From positions 1-58,118 of the forward strand of contig JAOASB010000048.1 in NCBI GenBank assembly GCA_025210375.1: a DNA stretch of 58,118 nucleotides. Direction: 5' to 3'. Below are positions 10,666-19,144 of the stretch, in pieces. Every line of letters begins with the position of its first letter. Position 1 is the stretch's first letter. Made by a program: the position numbers and the translations under genes. This DNA comes from Maledivibacter sp. (GTDB lineage: Bacteria > Bacillota > Clostridia > Peptostreptococcales > Caminicellaceae). Below the pieces are notes generated by a model. That model ran no database searches. It had not been told where the DNA came from and worked only from the letters and a program-made list of their open reading frames with translations.

Positions 10666-11595
10666 TTATTTAAGTTTATCAAATATTAGTTCACATGCTG
10701 AGTAGGGATCAGTCTTCCTAGCCGCTACTTCTTTTGATAGTTCGTTGATCATTTGTTCCTTATTGGATTTGTCAAGCAATATGCTCATAAGCTTTTGCTG
10801 AACTAAATCAACAATTTCCGTTTTACTATTTCTAATTCTTCTTACTTCCTTTTCACCTGTTTCTTCTAAATAGCTCCTATGTTTTTCAACATGCTCAAGA
10901 AGTTCTTCAACTCCCTTGTTCTCTATTGCTACAACCATTTCAACAGGCGGACGCCAATCTGATTTGTTAAAATCTAACATCATTTCAATTTCCCTAGCAG
11001 TTCTTTTAGCTCCATCTCTATCGGCCTTGTTTACAGCAAAAACGTCTCCTATTTCCATTATTCCAGCTTTGATGGCTTGTATATCGTCCCCTAGTCCAGG
11101 AACCATTACCATAACAGTTGTATCACATGTTTTAACTATATCCACCTCTGATTGACCTACTCCAACAGTTTCAACAAATACATAGTCGCATCCATATATA
11201 TCCAATATTTTAATAGCAGCTTGAGTAGATTCAGATAACCCTCCTAGGTGCCCTCTAGCTCCCATACTTCTGATAAAAACTCCCCTATCTAGGCTAAGGT
11301 CCGACATTCTTACCCTGTCCCCTAGTATAGACCCACCTGTAAATGGGCTTGTAGGGTCTATGGCAATAATCCCTATTTTTTTGTCTTTTTTTCTAAGACC
11401 TTTAACAAGTTTATCAGTAAGTGTACTTTTACCTGCACCCGGTGGCCCAGTTATACCTATGACATATGCGTTTCCAGATTTATGATATGTCTTTTTTAAA
11501 ATTTCAAATGCCTCAGGATCCTTATTTTCTACTAAGGTTATAAGTCTTGCTGCTGCCCTTTTATCACCTTTTAGTAGTCTCTGTGCAAGTTCCAT
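10666..11595 (-). CDS. meaB: Methylmalonyl-CoA mutase-associated GTPase MeaB
   Basis: G3E-type P-loop GTPase that protects and loads adenosylcobalamin onto methylmalonyl-CoA mutase. The Walker A motif GPPGAGKST is at residues 50-58. The metal/switch segment AIDPTSPFTGGSILGDRVRM and the NKADRDGAKR base-recognition motif follow. The 309-residue length is normal for the family (formerly ArgK). Its gene follows the mutase small subunit, the standard partner arrangement. It carries no cobalamin-binding domain of its own, so it is a free chaperone rather than an IcmF-type fusion. Confidence 0.95.
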   Translation of the reverse strand: MELAQRLLKGDKRAAARLITLVENKDPEAFEILKKTYHKSGNAYVIGITGPPGAGKSTLTDKLVKGLRKKDKKIGIIAIDPTSPFTGGSILGDRVRMSDLSLDRGVFIRSMGARGHLGGLSESTQAAIKILDIYGCDYVFVETVGVGQSEVDIVKTCDTTVMVMVPGLGDDIQAIKAGIMEIGDVFAVNKADRDGAKRTAREIEMMLDFNKSDWRPPVEMVVAIENKGVEELLEHVEKHRSYLEETGEKEVRRIRNSKTEIVDLVQQKLMSILLDKSNKEQMINELSKEVAARKTDPYSACELIFDKLK

Positions 11596-11640
11596 CTATA
11601 TAACACCACCTATCTTTAACAAAAACGCCATTGGCAATTT

Positions 11641-11740
11641 GTTAATTCTAGGTTCCAAGCTCCACGTTACAAGCTCTTTAAGCTACCTCTAAAGGTGAAT
11701 TTCAGCACCCATTAAACTTGCACCGTGGAACTTGGAACTT
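11641..11740. repeat. R-family inverted repeat between meaB and the mutase small subunit
   Basis: GGTTCCAAGCTCCACG at about 11651 and CGTGGAACTTGGAACT at about 11723 form a large imperfect inverted repeat in the 200 bp gap. The arms are of the 'CCAAGTTCCA' type seen in other R-family tracts here. No ORF and no clear U-tract. Confidence 0.5.
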
Positions 11741-11795
11741 TATAAGAGCTAGCAATAAGGATCATACCTTATCACCAGCTATATATATTTTTTTG

Positions 11796-12191
11796 TTATC
11801 TTGTAACGTTTTCATTAATGTAATTAATAGTCACTTGTGTCGGAGTACCGGGAGTAAACACTTCCGCGATTCCCTTTTCCTTTAAATATGGGATGTCATC
11901 ATCTGGTATAACTCCACCACCAACAACTAGCATATCATCTGCATCTTCAGCCTTTAATAGTTCTACTACCTTCGGAAGTAAAGTATTATGGGCTCCCGAC
12001 AATATACTCATAGCAACTACATCAACGTCCTCTTGAATGGCTGCACTTACTATTTGTTCCGGTGTTTGTCTAAGTCCTGTATAGATAACTTCCATACCTG
12101 CGTCTCTTAAGGCCCTAGCTATAACTTTAGCTCCTCTATCATGACCATCTAAACCTGGCTTAGCAACTAAAACTCTAATAGGTCTATCCAT
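11796..12191 (-). CDS. mcmB: Methylmalonyl-CoA mutase, small (cobalamin-binding) subunit
   Basis: Binds adenosylcobalamin base-off/His-on for the mutase. The 131-residue Rossmann-like B12 domain has the DxHxxG motif as DGHDRG at residues 15-20, with His17 as the cobalt ligand. The later GxVxxG-like stretch [12 protein letters not shown] is also present. In many bacteria this domain is fused to the C-terminus of the mutase; here it is a separate gene 30 bp downstream of the large subunit. The split form is common in Clostridia and Archaea. ATG start with AGGAGG nearby. Confidence 0.95.
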   Translation of the reverse strand: MDRPIRVLVAKPGLDGHDRGAKVIARALRDAGMEVIYTGLRQTPEQIVSAAIQEDVDVVAMSILSGAHNTLLPKVVELLKAEDADDMLVVGGGVIPDDDIPYLKEKGIAEVFTPGTPTQVTINYINENVTR

Positions 12192-12221
12192 TTAATTTTC
12201 CTCCTTATCGTCTTTCAGTCC

Positions 12222-13898
12222 TTACAAATTAACGGATTGTTGATATTCGCCAAATACTTCTCTCATTACTCCACAGATTTCTCCTAGAGTACCATATACT
12301 CTAACAGCCTCTAATATGAATGGCATCAAGTTATCGTCACCTTCACATGCTTTTCTTAAAGCTTGTAATCTTTCTTTAACGGCTTCGTTATCCCTTTTAG
12401 CTCTTAACTGCTCAAGTTTTCCTTTTTGAAGTTCTCCAACTGCTGGATCAACTCTAAGTAGCCCCTTAGGAGCCTCTTCTTCGATTTGGAACTTGTTCAT
12501 ACCAACAACAATTCTTTCATTTGATTCAACTTCTTTTTGATATTGATAAGCAGCATCCATGATTTCTTGTTGGATATATCCCATGTCTATAGCCTTTGGA
12601 GCCCCACCAATTTCATCAATCTTCTTGATATACTCCATGGCTTTATCTTCAATTTCTTTAGTCTTAGCTTCAATATAATATGATCCTGCTAGAGGGTCAA
12701 CTGTATTCGTAACACCACTCTCATATGCTACTACCTGTTGAGTTCTAAGTGCGACTCTTACTGAGTCTTCAGTCGGAAGTGCCAATGCTTCGTCTTTGGA
12801 GTTAGTGTGTAAAGACTGAGTTCCACCAAGGACAGCCGCAAGTGTTTGTATAGCAACACGAACTATATTGTTTTCTGGCTGCTGTGCAGTTAATGTAGAT
12901 CCACCGGTTTGTGTATGGAACTTAAGTCTCATAGAATTCGCTTTTTTAGCTCCAAATCTTTCTTTCATAATTTTAGCCCATAATCTTCTTGCAGCTCTGA
13001 ACTTAGCAACTTCTTCTAATAGATCATTATGTGCATTAAAGAAGAATGAAAGTCTAGGGGCAAATGAGTCTACATCAAGTCCTGCTTTAATGGCTGCATC
13101 AACATATGCTATACCATCGGCAAGGGTAAATCCTACCTCTTGTGCGGCTGTTGAACCAGCTTCTCTAATGTGGTATCCTGAAATACTTATTGTATTCCAT
13201 TTTGGAACTTCCTTTGAACAATATTCAAAAATATTGGTTATAAGTCTCATAGAAGGCTCTGTTGGGAATATATATGTTCCACGAGCTATATACTCTTTTA
13301 ATATATCATTTTGTATTGTTCCTCTTAATTTATCTGCACTAACACCTTGCTTTTCACCAACAGCAATGTACATAGCTAGTAGTACTGAAGCAGGTGCATT
13401 TATAGTCATTGAAGTACTTACTTTGTCAAGTGGTATTCCATCAAATAAAACTTCCATATCAGCTAATGAGTCAATCGCAACTCCAACTTTACCAACTTCT
13501 CCCTCTGATAACGAATGGTCTGAGTCATAACCAATCTGTGTTGGTAGGTCAAAGGCAACAGATAAACCCATTGAACCTTGTTCTATAAGGTATTTATATC
13601 TTTTGTTTGATTCTTCTGCTGTAGCAAATCCAGCATACATTCTCATTGTCCAAAGTCTTCCTCTATACATGGTAGGCTGAGCCCCACGAGTATAGGGATA
13701 TTGACCTGGCATACCTAATTCTTCATTGTAATCAAAATCTTCTACATCTGCTGGTGTATATAATCTATTTACTTCATCACCAGACCCCGTATAAAATTTT
13801 TCTTGTCTCTCAGGTCTTTTCGCCAATGACTCTTGAGTTTTTGCCTCAAAAGAATTAGCATTTTCCTTAATTTGAGATAGTTTTTCCTTGTCAAACAT
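12222..13898 (-). CDS. mcmA: Methylmalonyl-CoA mutase, large (catalytic) subunit
   Basis: Rearranges succinyl-CoA and (R)-methylmalonyl-CoA by a B12-dependent radical reaction. The 558-residue TIM-barrel protein keeps the residues that define methylmalonyl specificity. Tyr88 (RMYAGF), Arg206 (IARGTY) and His243 (SGYHIREAG) correspond to Tyr89, Arg207 and His244 of the Propionibacterium enzyme. Isobutyryl-CoA mutases replace the Tyr and Arg, so those are less likely. The start is ATG after AGGAGG. It heads the run of mutase, meaB, epimerase and decarboxylase genes. The 253 bp upstream carries two palindromes that could be a regulator site. Confidence 0.95.
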   Translation of the reverse strand: MFDKEKLSQIKENANSFEAKTQESLAKRPERQEKFYTGSGDEVNRLYTPADVEDFDYNEELGMPGQYPYTRGAQPTMYRGRLWTMRMYAGFATAEESNKRYKYLIEQGSMGLSVAFDLPTQIGYDSDHSLSEGEVGKVGVAIDSLADMEVLFDGIPLDKVSTSMTINAPASVLLAMYIAVGEKQGVSADKLRGTIQNDILKEYIARGTYIFPTEPSMRLITNIFEYCSKEVPKWNTISISGYHIREAGSTAAQEVGFTLADGIAYVDAAIKAGLDVDSFAPRLSFFFNAHNDLLEEVAKFRAARRLWAKIMKERFGAKKANSMRLKFHTQTGGSTLTAQQPENNIVRVAIQTLAAVLGGTQSLHTNSKDEALALPTEDSVRVALRTQQVVAYESGVTNTVDPLAGSYYIEAKTKEIEDKAMEYIKKIDEIGGAPKAIDMGYIQQEIMDAAYQYQKEVESNERIVVGMNKFQIEEEAPKGLLRVDPAVGELQKGKLEQLRAKRDNEAVKERLQALRKACEGDDNLMPFILEAVRVYGTLGEICGVMREVFGEYQQSVNL

Positions 13899-13936
13899 CA
13901 GTTTTCCTCCTTTTTGATGTCTTATTTTATTATTTA

Positions 13937-14050
13937 GCTATACTACATATTACTCTATATAGAATATCATAAAACAAGCAAATAGTAATTATCTTATGAG
14001 TTTTTATACATGTATAAACCTATAAGTTTGTATACAATCTGTAGTATAGC
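13937..14050. promoter_or_regulatory. Palindrome cluster upstream of the mutase genes (candidate operator)
   Basis: Two perfect palindromes lie side by side: TTTATACATGTATAAA at 14003-14018 and TTGTATACAA at 14028-14037. Both are enclosed by an inverted pair GCTATACTAC (13937-13946) and GTAGTATAGC (14041-14050). TTGTATACAA resembles the GTNxACN-type half sites of GntR-family regulators, but no regulator gene is in the window. A weak -35/-10 pair may lie downstream, between the palindromes and the mutase start. Function is inferred from position only. Confidence 0.45.
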
Positions 14051-14151
14051 CATTTATACTGCAAAACTTTTATCTTATATAAAATATTCCATTGAAAATT
14101 TACATGTAGCTTTGTAGTTTCATTATCTAAAACCATTTATGGGGATTTTAG

Positions 14152-15651
14152 CTATTTAACCTTCATTGAACCGGTTTCTAAAAACCTTGCATGCCACGAT
14201 AGTGCCTCACCAATTACATGGGGCTCATGTTTATATTTACCCCTACTTGCTCTTTCAAAATACTCATTGAGCATTGGCTTATAATCAGGATGGGCACATT
14301 TTTCGATAATTCTTTTAGCCCTTTCCGTGGGAGATGTATTTCTAAGGTCAGCTAAACCTTGTTCTGTAACTACAACTGCTACATCGTGTTCAGTATGGTC
14401 TACATGGGATACCATTGGTACTACTGAAGAAATGCCTCCACTCCTTGCAGTGGATACAGTCGTAAATATTGAAAGATATGCATTTCTAGTAAAGTCTCCT
14501 GAACCTCCAAGCCCATTCATCATTCTTGAACCCATAATATTAGTAGAATTAACGTGTCCATAAATATCAAATTCTATGGCGGTATTCATTGCTATAACCC
14601 CAAGTCTTCTGGCAACCTCTGGATGGTTTGAAATTTCCAATGGCCTTAGGATACAATACTTTGAATAGTGTTCCATGTTATCGTGTAGTCTCTTTAACCC
14701 GTCCTCAGAAGGTGTCAATGAACAACCTGAAGCCACTGTTACCTTACCTGCATCTATTAGATCGAACATAGAGTCCTGAATAACCTCTGTATAACAAGTC
14801 AAATTTTCAAAACTAGATTCCACCAAACCACCCAGAACCGCATTTGCAACAGAACCAACACCCGATTGAAGTGGCAATAAGTTTTTAGGCAATCTTCCGG
14901 CCCCCACTTCATGCTCTAAAAATTCAATTATATGGCTTGAAATCCTTTTAGAGTCTTCGTCTATAGCCCCCAATGGTCTAACGTTGTCTTTTATATCACA
15001 TTCCACAATTGCAACAATTTTTTCTGGATCACAGGGAATATATGGTGTTCCTATTCTATCACCTGTACTTAGAATAGGAATAGGTTTTCTATTAGGAGGA
15101 TTTTTAGTCATATAAATGTCATGCATACCTTCTAATTCCATAGGTTGGCTTGTGTTTATTTCAATTATTACGATATCTGCATTACTAACAGCTTGAGGAG
15201 ATATCCCAACAGAAGTAGTGGGTATAATGCCTCCCTCCTCTGTAATAGCTAAAGCTTCTATAACAGCTACATCTACTTTCCCAAGAAATCCATAATTTAT
15301 AAATTGTGCTACATGGCTAAGATGCATATCCTGATACATTACTTTACCTTCATTGATAGCATTTCTAGAAGATTTATTTGTTTGATAGGGATATCTTCTT
15401 TTCATGACTCCCGTCCTTGCCAATGCACCATCTAATTCATCCCCCACCGATGCACCCGTGATTACTGTTAAACCTATTTTCTCTCCATTCTCAGCTCTCT
15501 TTGCTATAGCCAATGGAACTGCCTTTGGATATCCAGATGGAGTAAATCCACTGGTTGCCATTATCATTCCATCTTTTATAAACATTGCAGCTTCATCCGC
15601 TGTCATTATTTTATTTTTAAGATCCTCTCGTCTAATTCTATTTATTATCAT
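14152..15651 (-). CDS. Family I CoA transferase (succinate/propionate type)
   Basis: A 499-residue member of the acetyl-CoA hydrolase/transferase family (Ach1, ScpC, Cat1, AarC relatives). Features include an N-terminal half with ATSGFTPSGYPKAVP, the segment EHEVGAGRLPKNLLPLQSG and the C-terminal signature GLGGSGDFTRNAYLS near residues 376-390. By context it most likely moves CoA from propionyl-CoA to succinate, closing the succinate decarboxylation cycle with the mutase and decarboxylase downstream. An acetyl-CoA:acyl transferase or hydrolase role cannot be excluded from sequence alone. The ATG follows a G-rich SD. The upstream gap has an M-family repeat (15674-15772) and a terminator from the preceding transcript. 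Confidence 0.88.
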   Translation of the reverse strand: MIINRIRREDLKNKIMTADEAAMFIKDGMIMATSGFTPSGYPKAVPLAIAKRAENGEKIGLTVITGASVGDELDGALARTGVMKRRYPYQTNKSSRNAINEGKVMYQDMHLSHVAQFINYGFLGKVDVAVIEALAITEEGGIIPTTSVGISPQAVSNADIVIIEINTSQPMELEGMHDIYMTKNPPNRKPIPILSTGDRIGTPYIPCDPEKIVAIVECDIKDNVRPLGAIDEDSKRISSHIIEFLEHEVGAGRLPKNLLPLQSGVGSVANAVLGGLVESSFENLTCYTEVIQDSMFDLIDAGKVTVASGCSLTPSEDGLKRLHDNMEHYSKYCILRPLEISNHPEVARRLGVIAMNTAIEFDIYGHVNSTNIMGSRMMNGLGGSGDFTRNAYLSIFTTVSTARSGGISSVVPMVSHVDHTEHDVAVVVTEQGLADLRNTSPTERAKRIIEKCAHPDYKPMLNEYFERASRGKYKHEPHVIGEALSWHARFLETGSMKVK

Positions 15652-15669
15652 AATATTTCCCCCCTATTT

Positions 15670-15698
15670 TTATAATTGAACAAAATGCATAATTACAA
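15670..15698 (-). promoter_or_regulatory. Possible promoter overlapping an M repeat, upstream of the CoA transferase
   Basis: On the minus strand TTGTAA (15693-15698) and TTATAA (15670-15675) are 17 bp apart. The -35 and spacer lie in the M repeat and the -10 at its edge. It would give a very short leader (about 12 nt), so it is only a candidate. Confidence 0.3.
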
Positions 15699-15772
15699 TC
15701 CTCAAGAACCTACTACATATGGTCTTAAATGCCCTAAAGCCATACCATATTTATTATGCAATTCCCTCAATT
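15674..15772 (-). repeat. M-family repeat, short form, copy 2
   Basis: About 99 bp in the opposite orientation to copy 1, with ends AATTGAACAAAATGCATAA and TTATGCAATTCCCTCAATT. It has an internal deletion relative to full copies and closely resembles part of the copy at 57816. With the terminator at 15814-15873 it accounts for most of the 346 bp gap between DUF3870 and the CoA transferase. Confidence 0.7.
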
Positions 15773-15813
15773 CTTCATATAGAAATACGATTTTTAAAAA
15801 CCTAATTTTTTCA

Positions 15814-15873
15814 ACAAAAAAAAGTTAGATAGACTGGGATTAATATCATTTAAACTACCAGTCATCTAACTTT
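15814..15873 (-). terminator. Terminator after the DUF3870 gene
   Basis: Minus-strand stem AAAGTTAGATGACTGG / CCAGTCTATCTAACTTT with one bulge, followed by a run of eight T. A good intrinsic terminator that ends the permease-DUF3870 transcript. Confidence 0.8.
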
Positions 15874-15997
15874 GTTTTATCTACTAATGAAACAAAAGGT
15901 TGTTTTGTTTCCATAAATAATAAAGTTAAATGCAAACCATAAATAATGAAATTCATAGTTCAACTTGTTTTATACTTATAATCTATATATAGAAGTT

Positions 15998-16333
15998 TTA
16001 ATTATCATTTAGCTCAATACCACCAACAGTAATTTGTTTGAACTTCTCATTACATGTTTTTAGAGCTGACAATAGGGCTTTTTTTGCAGAACCATAGTAT
16101 TTATCTTTAAATAAAGCATGTAATTCTTGACAATCATTTAAGTTTTGTCCAACTACAAGCTCCTTAAAGAATTCTTTAGCTACTCTAGTAACCAGAGAAC
16201 AATCTGCATCTACAATAATACCGGTCTCTTTATCTACTATTAGTCCAACTGCTATTACATGATAAAGCTCGGTAGCAGTTATTCCTTTGGGTAATTTTGC
16301 ATATCCGGTTACAAAGATTTCATTAGGCTCCAC
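15998..16333 (-). CDS. DUF3870 domain protein
   Basis: A 111-residue soluble protein that I recognise as matching the DUF3870 family of unknown function. There is no signal peptide or membrane segment. Conserved-looking parts are the N-terminal FVTGYAKLPKGITA, the GLIVDKETGIIVDADCSLVT segment and the C-terminal KYYGSAKKALLSALKTC. The start is a GTG at 16333 with GGAAGGGA four bases upstream. It follows the AspT-type permease by 147 bp and shares its direction; the pair ends at a clear terminator. Proteins of this family are often found next to transporters or amino-acid/CoA enzymes, so a role with the permease is plausible, but no reaction can be assigned. Confidence 0.75.
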   Translation of the reverse strand: MEPNEIFVTGYAKLPKGITATELYHVIAVGLIVDKETGIIVDADCSLVTRVAKEFFKELVVGQNLNDCQELHALFKDKYYGSAKKALLSALKTCNEKFKQITVGGIELNDN

Positions 16334-16480
16334 AGTATCCCTTCCTTAAAATAAAATATTGAGGCAAGAAACCCTTGATTTTATGTCGATCTCTTACCTT
16401 AATTAATTTTATCACTTATTTAATAAATTGTGAAGTGTATAAAATAATTTTCTGAAAACTTCTACATAGATATATTTCTA

Positions 16481-17854
16481 TCACATTGGTAGTCTGTGTA
16501 ATATAATTGTAAATATGACCATCCCTAGCAGTGCAAATGGATAAGTAGCACCATATCCCGCTGCTGGTTCGTCGCTTCCCACTGCATCTATGGCAGCTCC
16601 AAGTCCTGGAGTTGAAGTCATTCCCCCGCAAATGGCCCCGGATAACATAATCCAATTGATCTTAAACACATATTTCCCTATGATGAAACCAACCATCATG
16701 GCCACAACACCTACTACTAGAGATACTACAGCCAAATAAGCACCGGATCCAGTTAAAGCTTCAACTACTTTGTAACCATATCTTAGTCCAACTATCGCTA
16801 AAAAGAATGCCAATGATACTTGTCTAACTACTCCCAATATCTTATTATTCATTCTAAAATGCAACATGCCAATTTTACCTATATATCCAAGGATAAGAGA
16901 TCCAATAAGAACTCCCCCTGTGGCACCTAAGCTAAAATCGCCTAGTACAGGTCCTAAATATATCTTGACCTTTCCTAATGTATATCCAAAGAAACAAGCT
17001 ACTGCAAATGCTGTTAAATCGAAACTGACTTCCTCAATCTCCTTTACACCTGAAGACCTTTTAGCGGCTTCCATCTCAGCTCTATGGGCCTTCATTTCTT
17101 CATCAACTTTGATTCCAAAAATTTTGGGAAAGAAGTTTACTGCAATTATAACTATAAGAACTCCAAATGGATAGCCAATGGCATGGCCTACACTAATTCC
17201 AGCCTCTGCATTTTTAATGAATAACTCCTTTTCCTCTTGTTTCAACTCATAATTTGTTATATCTATTGTACTTAGATCTACTCCAACATCCTCCAAGATT
17301 GCTCTCTTTTCTTCTACACTAGCTTTTTCAAAATCATCAACTCTATGGGTCGCATGTCCTTTAGCGGTTTCCATCGCCGCCGCAAGCCCCGGCGAACTAG
17401 TAAGTGCCCCTGTATAAACCCCAGAAATCTGATAAGGAGTAGATTTAATATCTAAAACTCCACTTATTAAAGTCATACCATAGGTAGCTCCTGCACCTAG
17501 TAAAGTAATAATAAAGCCTAGGATTACAAATTTTGCACCATATTTCTTAAGTACCACCCCCATGTCCTTAGCCGCCAAAAGACCAACCGCTGCTACGAAA
17601 AGTATTAAAAATAAGTAAAAGAAATCCTTGGGGATGACTCCAGCCTTTACTAGCTTTACTGCCGATGAATTTTCTTTAAACTTGTCTGCATATCCAAATG
17701 CCCACCAACCAATAATTAATCCTGTGAAAAGTGTTCCTGAAACACCAAAATTAAATTTACCAAACTTTATTTTCCCAAATAACATTCCCGTAAAAACTGC
17801 TAAAAACATAAGGATAAACGGATTTAACATCCAACCTATTGCATCAAATTTCAT
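16481..17854 (-). CDS. AspT/YidE-type permease without RCK domains
   Basis: A membrane protein of 457 residues with about 10-12 hydrophobic segments. It is built of two related halves. Each carries the family repeat: ALTSSPGLAAAMETA in the first half and GGMTSTPGLGAAIDAV in the second. AspT-family proteins usually have two TrkA-C (RCK) domains between the halves; here there is only a charged linker of about 100 residues. The start is the ATG at 17854 with GGGGGAAAG upstream. AspT exchanges aspartate for alanine. Here, beside the succinate-to-propionate genes, dicarboxylate or monocarboxylate exchange is a reasonable guess, but the substrate is unknown. Confidence 0.75.
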   Translation of the reverse strand: MKFDAIGWMLNPFILMFLAVFTGMLFGKIKFGKFNFGVSGTLFTGLIIGWWAFGYADKFKENSSAVKLVKAGVIPKDFFYLFLILFVAAVGLLAAKDMGVVLKKYGAKFVILGFIITLLGAGATYGMTLISGVLDIKSTPYQISGVYTGALTSSPGLAAAMETAKGHATHRVDDFEKASVEEKRAILEDVGVDLSTIDITNYELKQEEKELFIKNAEAGISVGHAIGYPFGVLIVIIAVNFFPKIFGIKVDEEMKAHRAEMEAAKRSSGVKEIEEVSFDLTAFAVACFFGYTLGKVKIYLGPVLGDFSLGATGGVLIGSLILGYIGKIGMLHFRMNNKILGVVRQVSLAFFLAIVGLRYGYKVVEALTGSGAYLAVVSLVVGVVAMMVGFIIGKYVFKINWIMLSGAICGGMTSTPGLGAAIDAVGSDEPAAGYGATYPFALLGMVIFTIILHRLPM

Positions 17855-17952
17855 TATTCTTTCCCCCTTTTTCAAATTTTTTATATTTATTTTAATACTT
17901 GCTAATCATCCCTCCTTTCAAATTGATTATTTTAATATATACTAAAAATTTT

Positions 17953-18055
17953 TATAGGAATTTTAGTATAGACTTTAACTTATACAAGTCCGAAATGCCT
18001 AGAACCATGGCATATTTGTCCATGTATAAGTTAAGTTATACTATGAAACCCTATA
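17953..18055. repeat. P-family palindromic repeat, copy 3
   Basis: About 103 bp with TATAGG...CCTATA ends and long inner arms ACTTATACAAGTCCGAAATGCC / GGCATATTTGTCCATGTATAAGT. In reverse orientation it matches the copy at 3697 over most of its length. It lies upstream of the permease gene. Confidence 0.75.
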
Positions 18056-18056
18056 C

Positions 18057-18162
18057 TGCATAAAGTTTATAATGAATTCTAATTTATACATATGAAAACA
18101 TCCTATACTTTTGGGGATTTTTGATATGCATAAATTAAAGTTCTCACTGGTATCTCTACAGC
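18057..18162. repeat. P-family palindromic repeat, copy 4
   Basis: Adjacent to copy 3. Arms AATTTATACATATGAAAA and TTTTGATATGCATAAATT. The central GGGGATTTTTGAT stretch matches copies 2 and 6. Two P copies side by side fill the first 300 bp of the 777 bp gap between the permease and the thioesterase. Confidence 0.65.
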
Positions 18163-18631
18163 TTAGCCTTTGTAATTATCTTGATTTGTATACTTTTTAT
18201 TGTATAAGCTCAAATACTAGGGAAATTCCATGACTTTTATTATTCCCAGCCTTTAAAAATATCTTTCAATGTAGAAATCGTTTTCCTTGAGATGCTTAAA
18301 GATTTTCTTTTGAATATAAAAACGGCATAGGAATCATCGCTTTTTAATAAAAGAGCGAACTTCCTATGCCGTTTGATCTCTAAGATATAAGTAATGGGTA
18401 ATTACTTCCATAGATATCTGGCAATATATAGTTATAGTTTTCACAAATACAACTAACTATTTTATCTTTGAAAATAAAATAGGGGTTGTTATACCTATGA
18501 ATTATTGACATTATATTAATATTTTCATTGACTTCTATTTAATTATATACTATTTTTGATATGTATTCAATTATTTCTGCATAATTTTTATTTTTTTCTT
18601 CAATTCCGGCTGAACAGCTGAAGAAACTTTG
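18163..18631. other. AT-rich intergenic remainder, thioesterase side
   Basis: No credible ORF. It contains the long terminator stem at 18316-18374 and a small inverted repeat AGATAT...AAGTAAT/ATTACTT...ATATCT near 18380-18420. A palindromic stretch TTCTTCA/TGAAGAA lies at about 18598-18628, directly after the thioesterase stop. Nothing else is recognisable. Confidence 0.5.
18316..18374 (-). terminator. Long stem-loop, probable terminator after the thioesterase gene
   Basis: A 14 bp perfect outer stem (AAACGGCATAGGAA and complement) encloses a second stem (TCGCTTTT / AAAAGAGCGA). On the minus strand it is followed by TTTTTATATTC. It lies 258 bp after the thioesterase stop, so it ends a transcript with a long 3' tail or serves an unseen RNA. 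Confidence 0.6.
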
Positions 18632-19030
18632 TTATTTTTGTAACTTTCCATTGCTGGCTTCTATGAATTTAGGAACATTTATGATATATCTACTATGATA
18701 TCCTTCCCCTATCTTATCCTTTTCATCATATGCTTCAATTTTAAATTTTAACTTTTTACCATCTACCTCTATAAGCTCCGCCTTGGATCTTACTTTCATC
18801 CCCACAGGAGTAGCAGCCATATGCTTTACATCTAGATGTATTCCCACTGTAGAATAGTCTTCTGGTAAAAAAGAATCTACTGCATTAAGTGCTGCATTTT
18901 CCATTAAGCCAACCATCATTGGTGTAGCAAAAACTAAAACAGACCCACTTCCAAAGCTTGCGGCAGTATCCTTTTCCCCAACTACTTTTTCGACTTCTGC
19001 TGTCATACCGACTTTAAGATTAAATTCCAT
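18632..19030 (-). CDS. FlK-like hotdog thioesterase
   Basis: A 132-residue hotdog-fold protein related to fluoroacetyl-CoA thioesterase FlK and to many 'thioesterase-like' proteins of anaerobes. Typical segments are GMTAEVEKVVGEKDTA at the N-terminus, ATPMMVGLMENAALNAVDSFL with the catalytic-type Glu/Asn region near residues 38-58, and GIHLDVKHMAATPVGMKVR around 65-83. It probably hydrolyses a short acyl-CoA, but the substrate cannot be read from the sequence. I chose the ATG at 19030, with AGGAG eight bases upstream, over the GTG that overlaps that SD. It is next to ftsH but separated from it by a terminator. Confidence 0.85.
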   Translation of the reverse strand: MEFNLKVGMTAEVEKVVGEKDTAASFGSGSVLVFATPMMVGLMENAALNAVDSFLPEDYSTVGIHLDVKHMAATPVGMKVRSKAELIEVDGKKLKFKIEAYDEKDKIGEGYHSRYIINVPKFIEASNGKLQK

Positions 19031-19109
19031 AATTTTCACTCCTAAATAATTATATTTTGTATGCTATTTGCCTATTTTATTACTACAAATCAATTATATC
19101 AAAATTTTA

Positions 19110-19139
19110 TAAAAACAAAAGCCCTCGAAGCGAGGGCTC
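19110..19139 (-). terminator. Terminator of ftsH
   Basis: GC-rich stem AGCCCTCG / CGAGGGCT with a 3-base loop, 6 bp after the ftsH stop, followed by TTTTGTTTTTAT on the minus strand. Canonical. Confidence 0.9.
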
Positions 19140-19144
19140 TTATA

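Noticed and set aside
12868..13530. Open frame of 220 codons on plus, opposite the mutase gene
   Set aside because: Shadow of the mutase large subunit; composition is odd and there is no SD or homology-like pattern.
12222..13898. Isobutyryl-CoA or hydroxyisobutyryl-CoA mutase
   Set aside because: The Tyr88 and Arg206 residues that mark methylmalonyl-CoA mutase are both kept.
13920..14150. Sigma-54 promoter or B12 riboswitch upstream of the mutase genes
   Set aside because: No GG-N10-GC element in register was found, and the 253 bp region lacks the B12-box and is too short for a full cobalamin aptamer.
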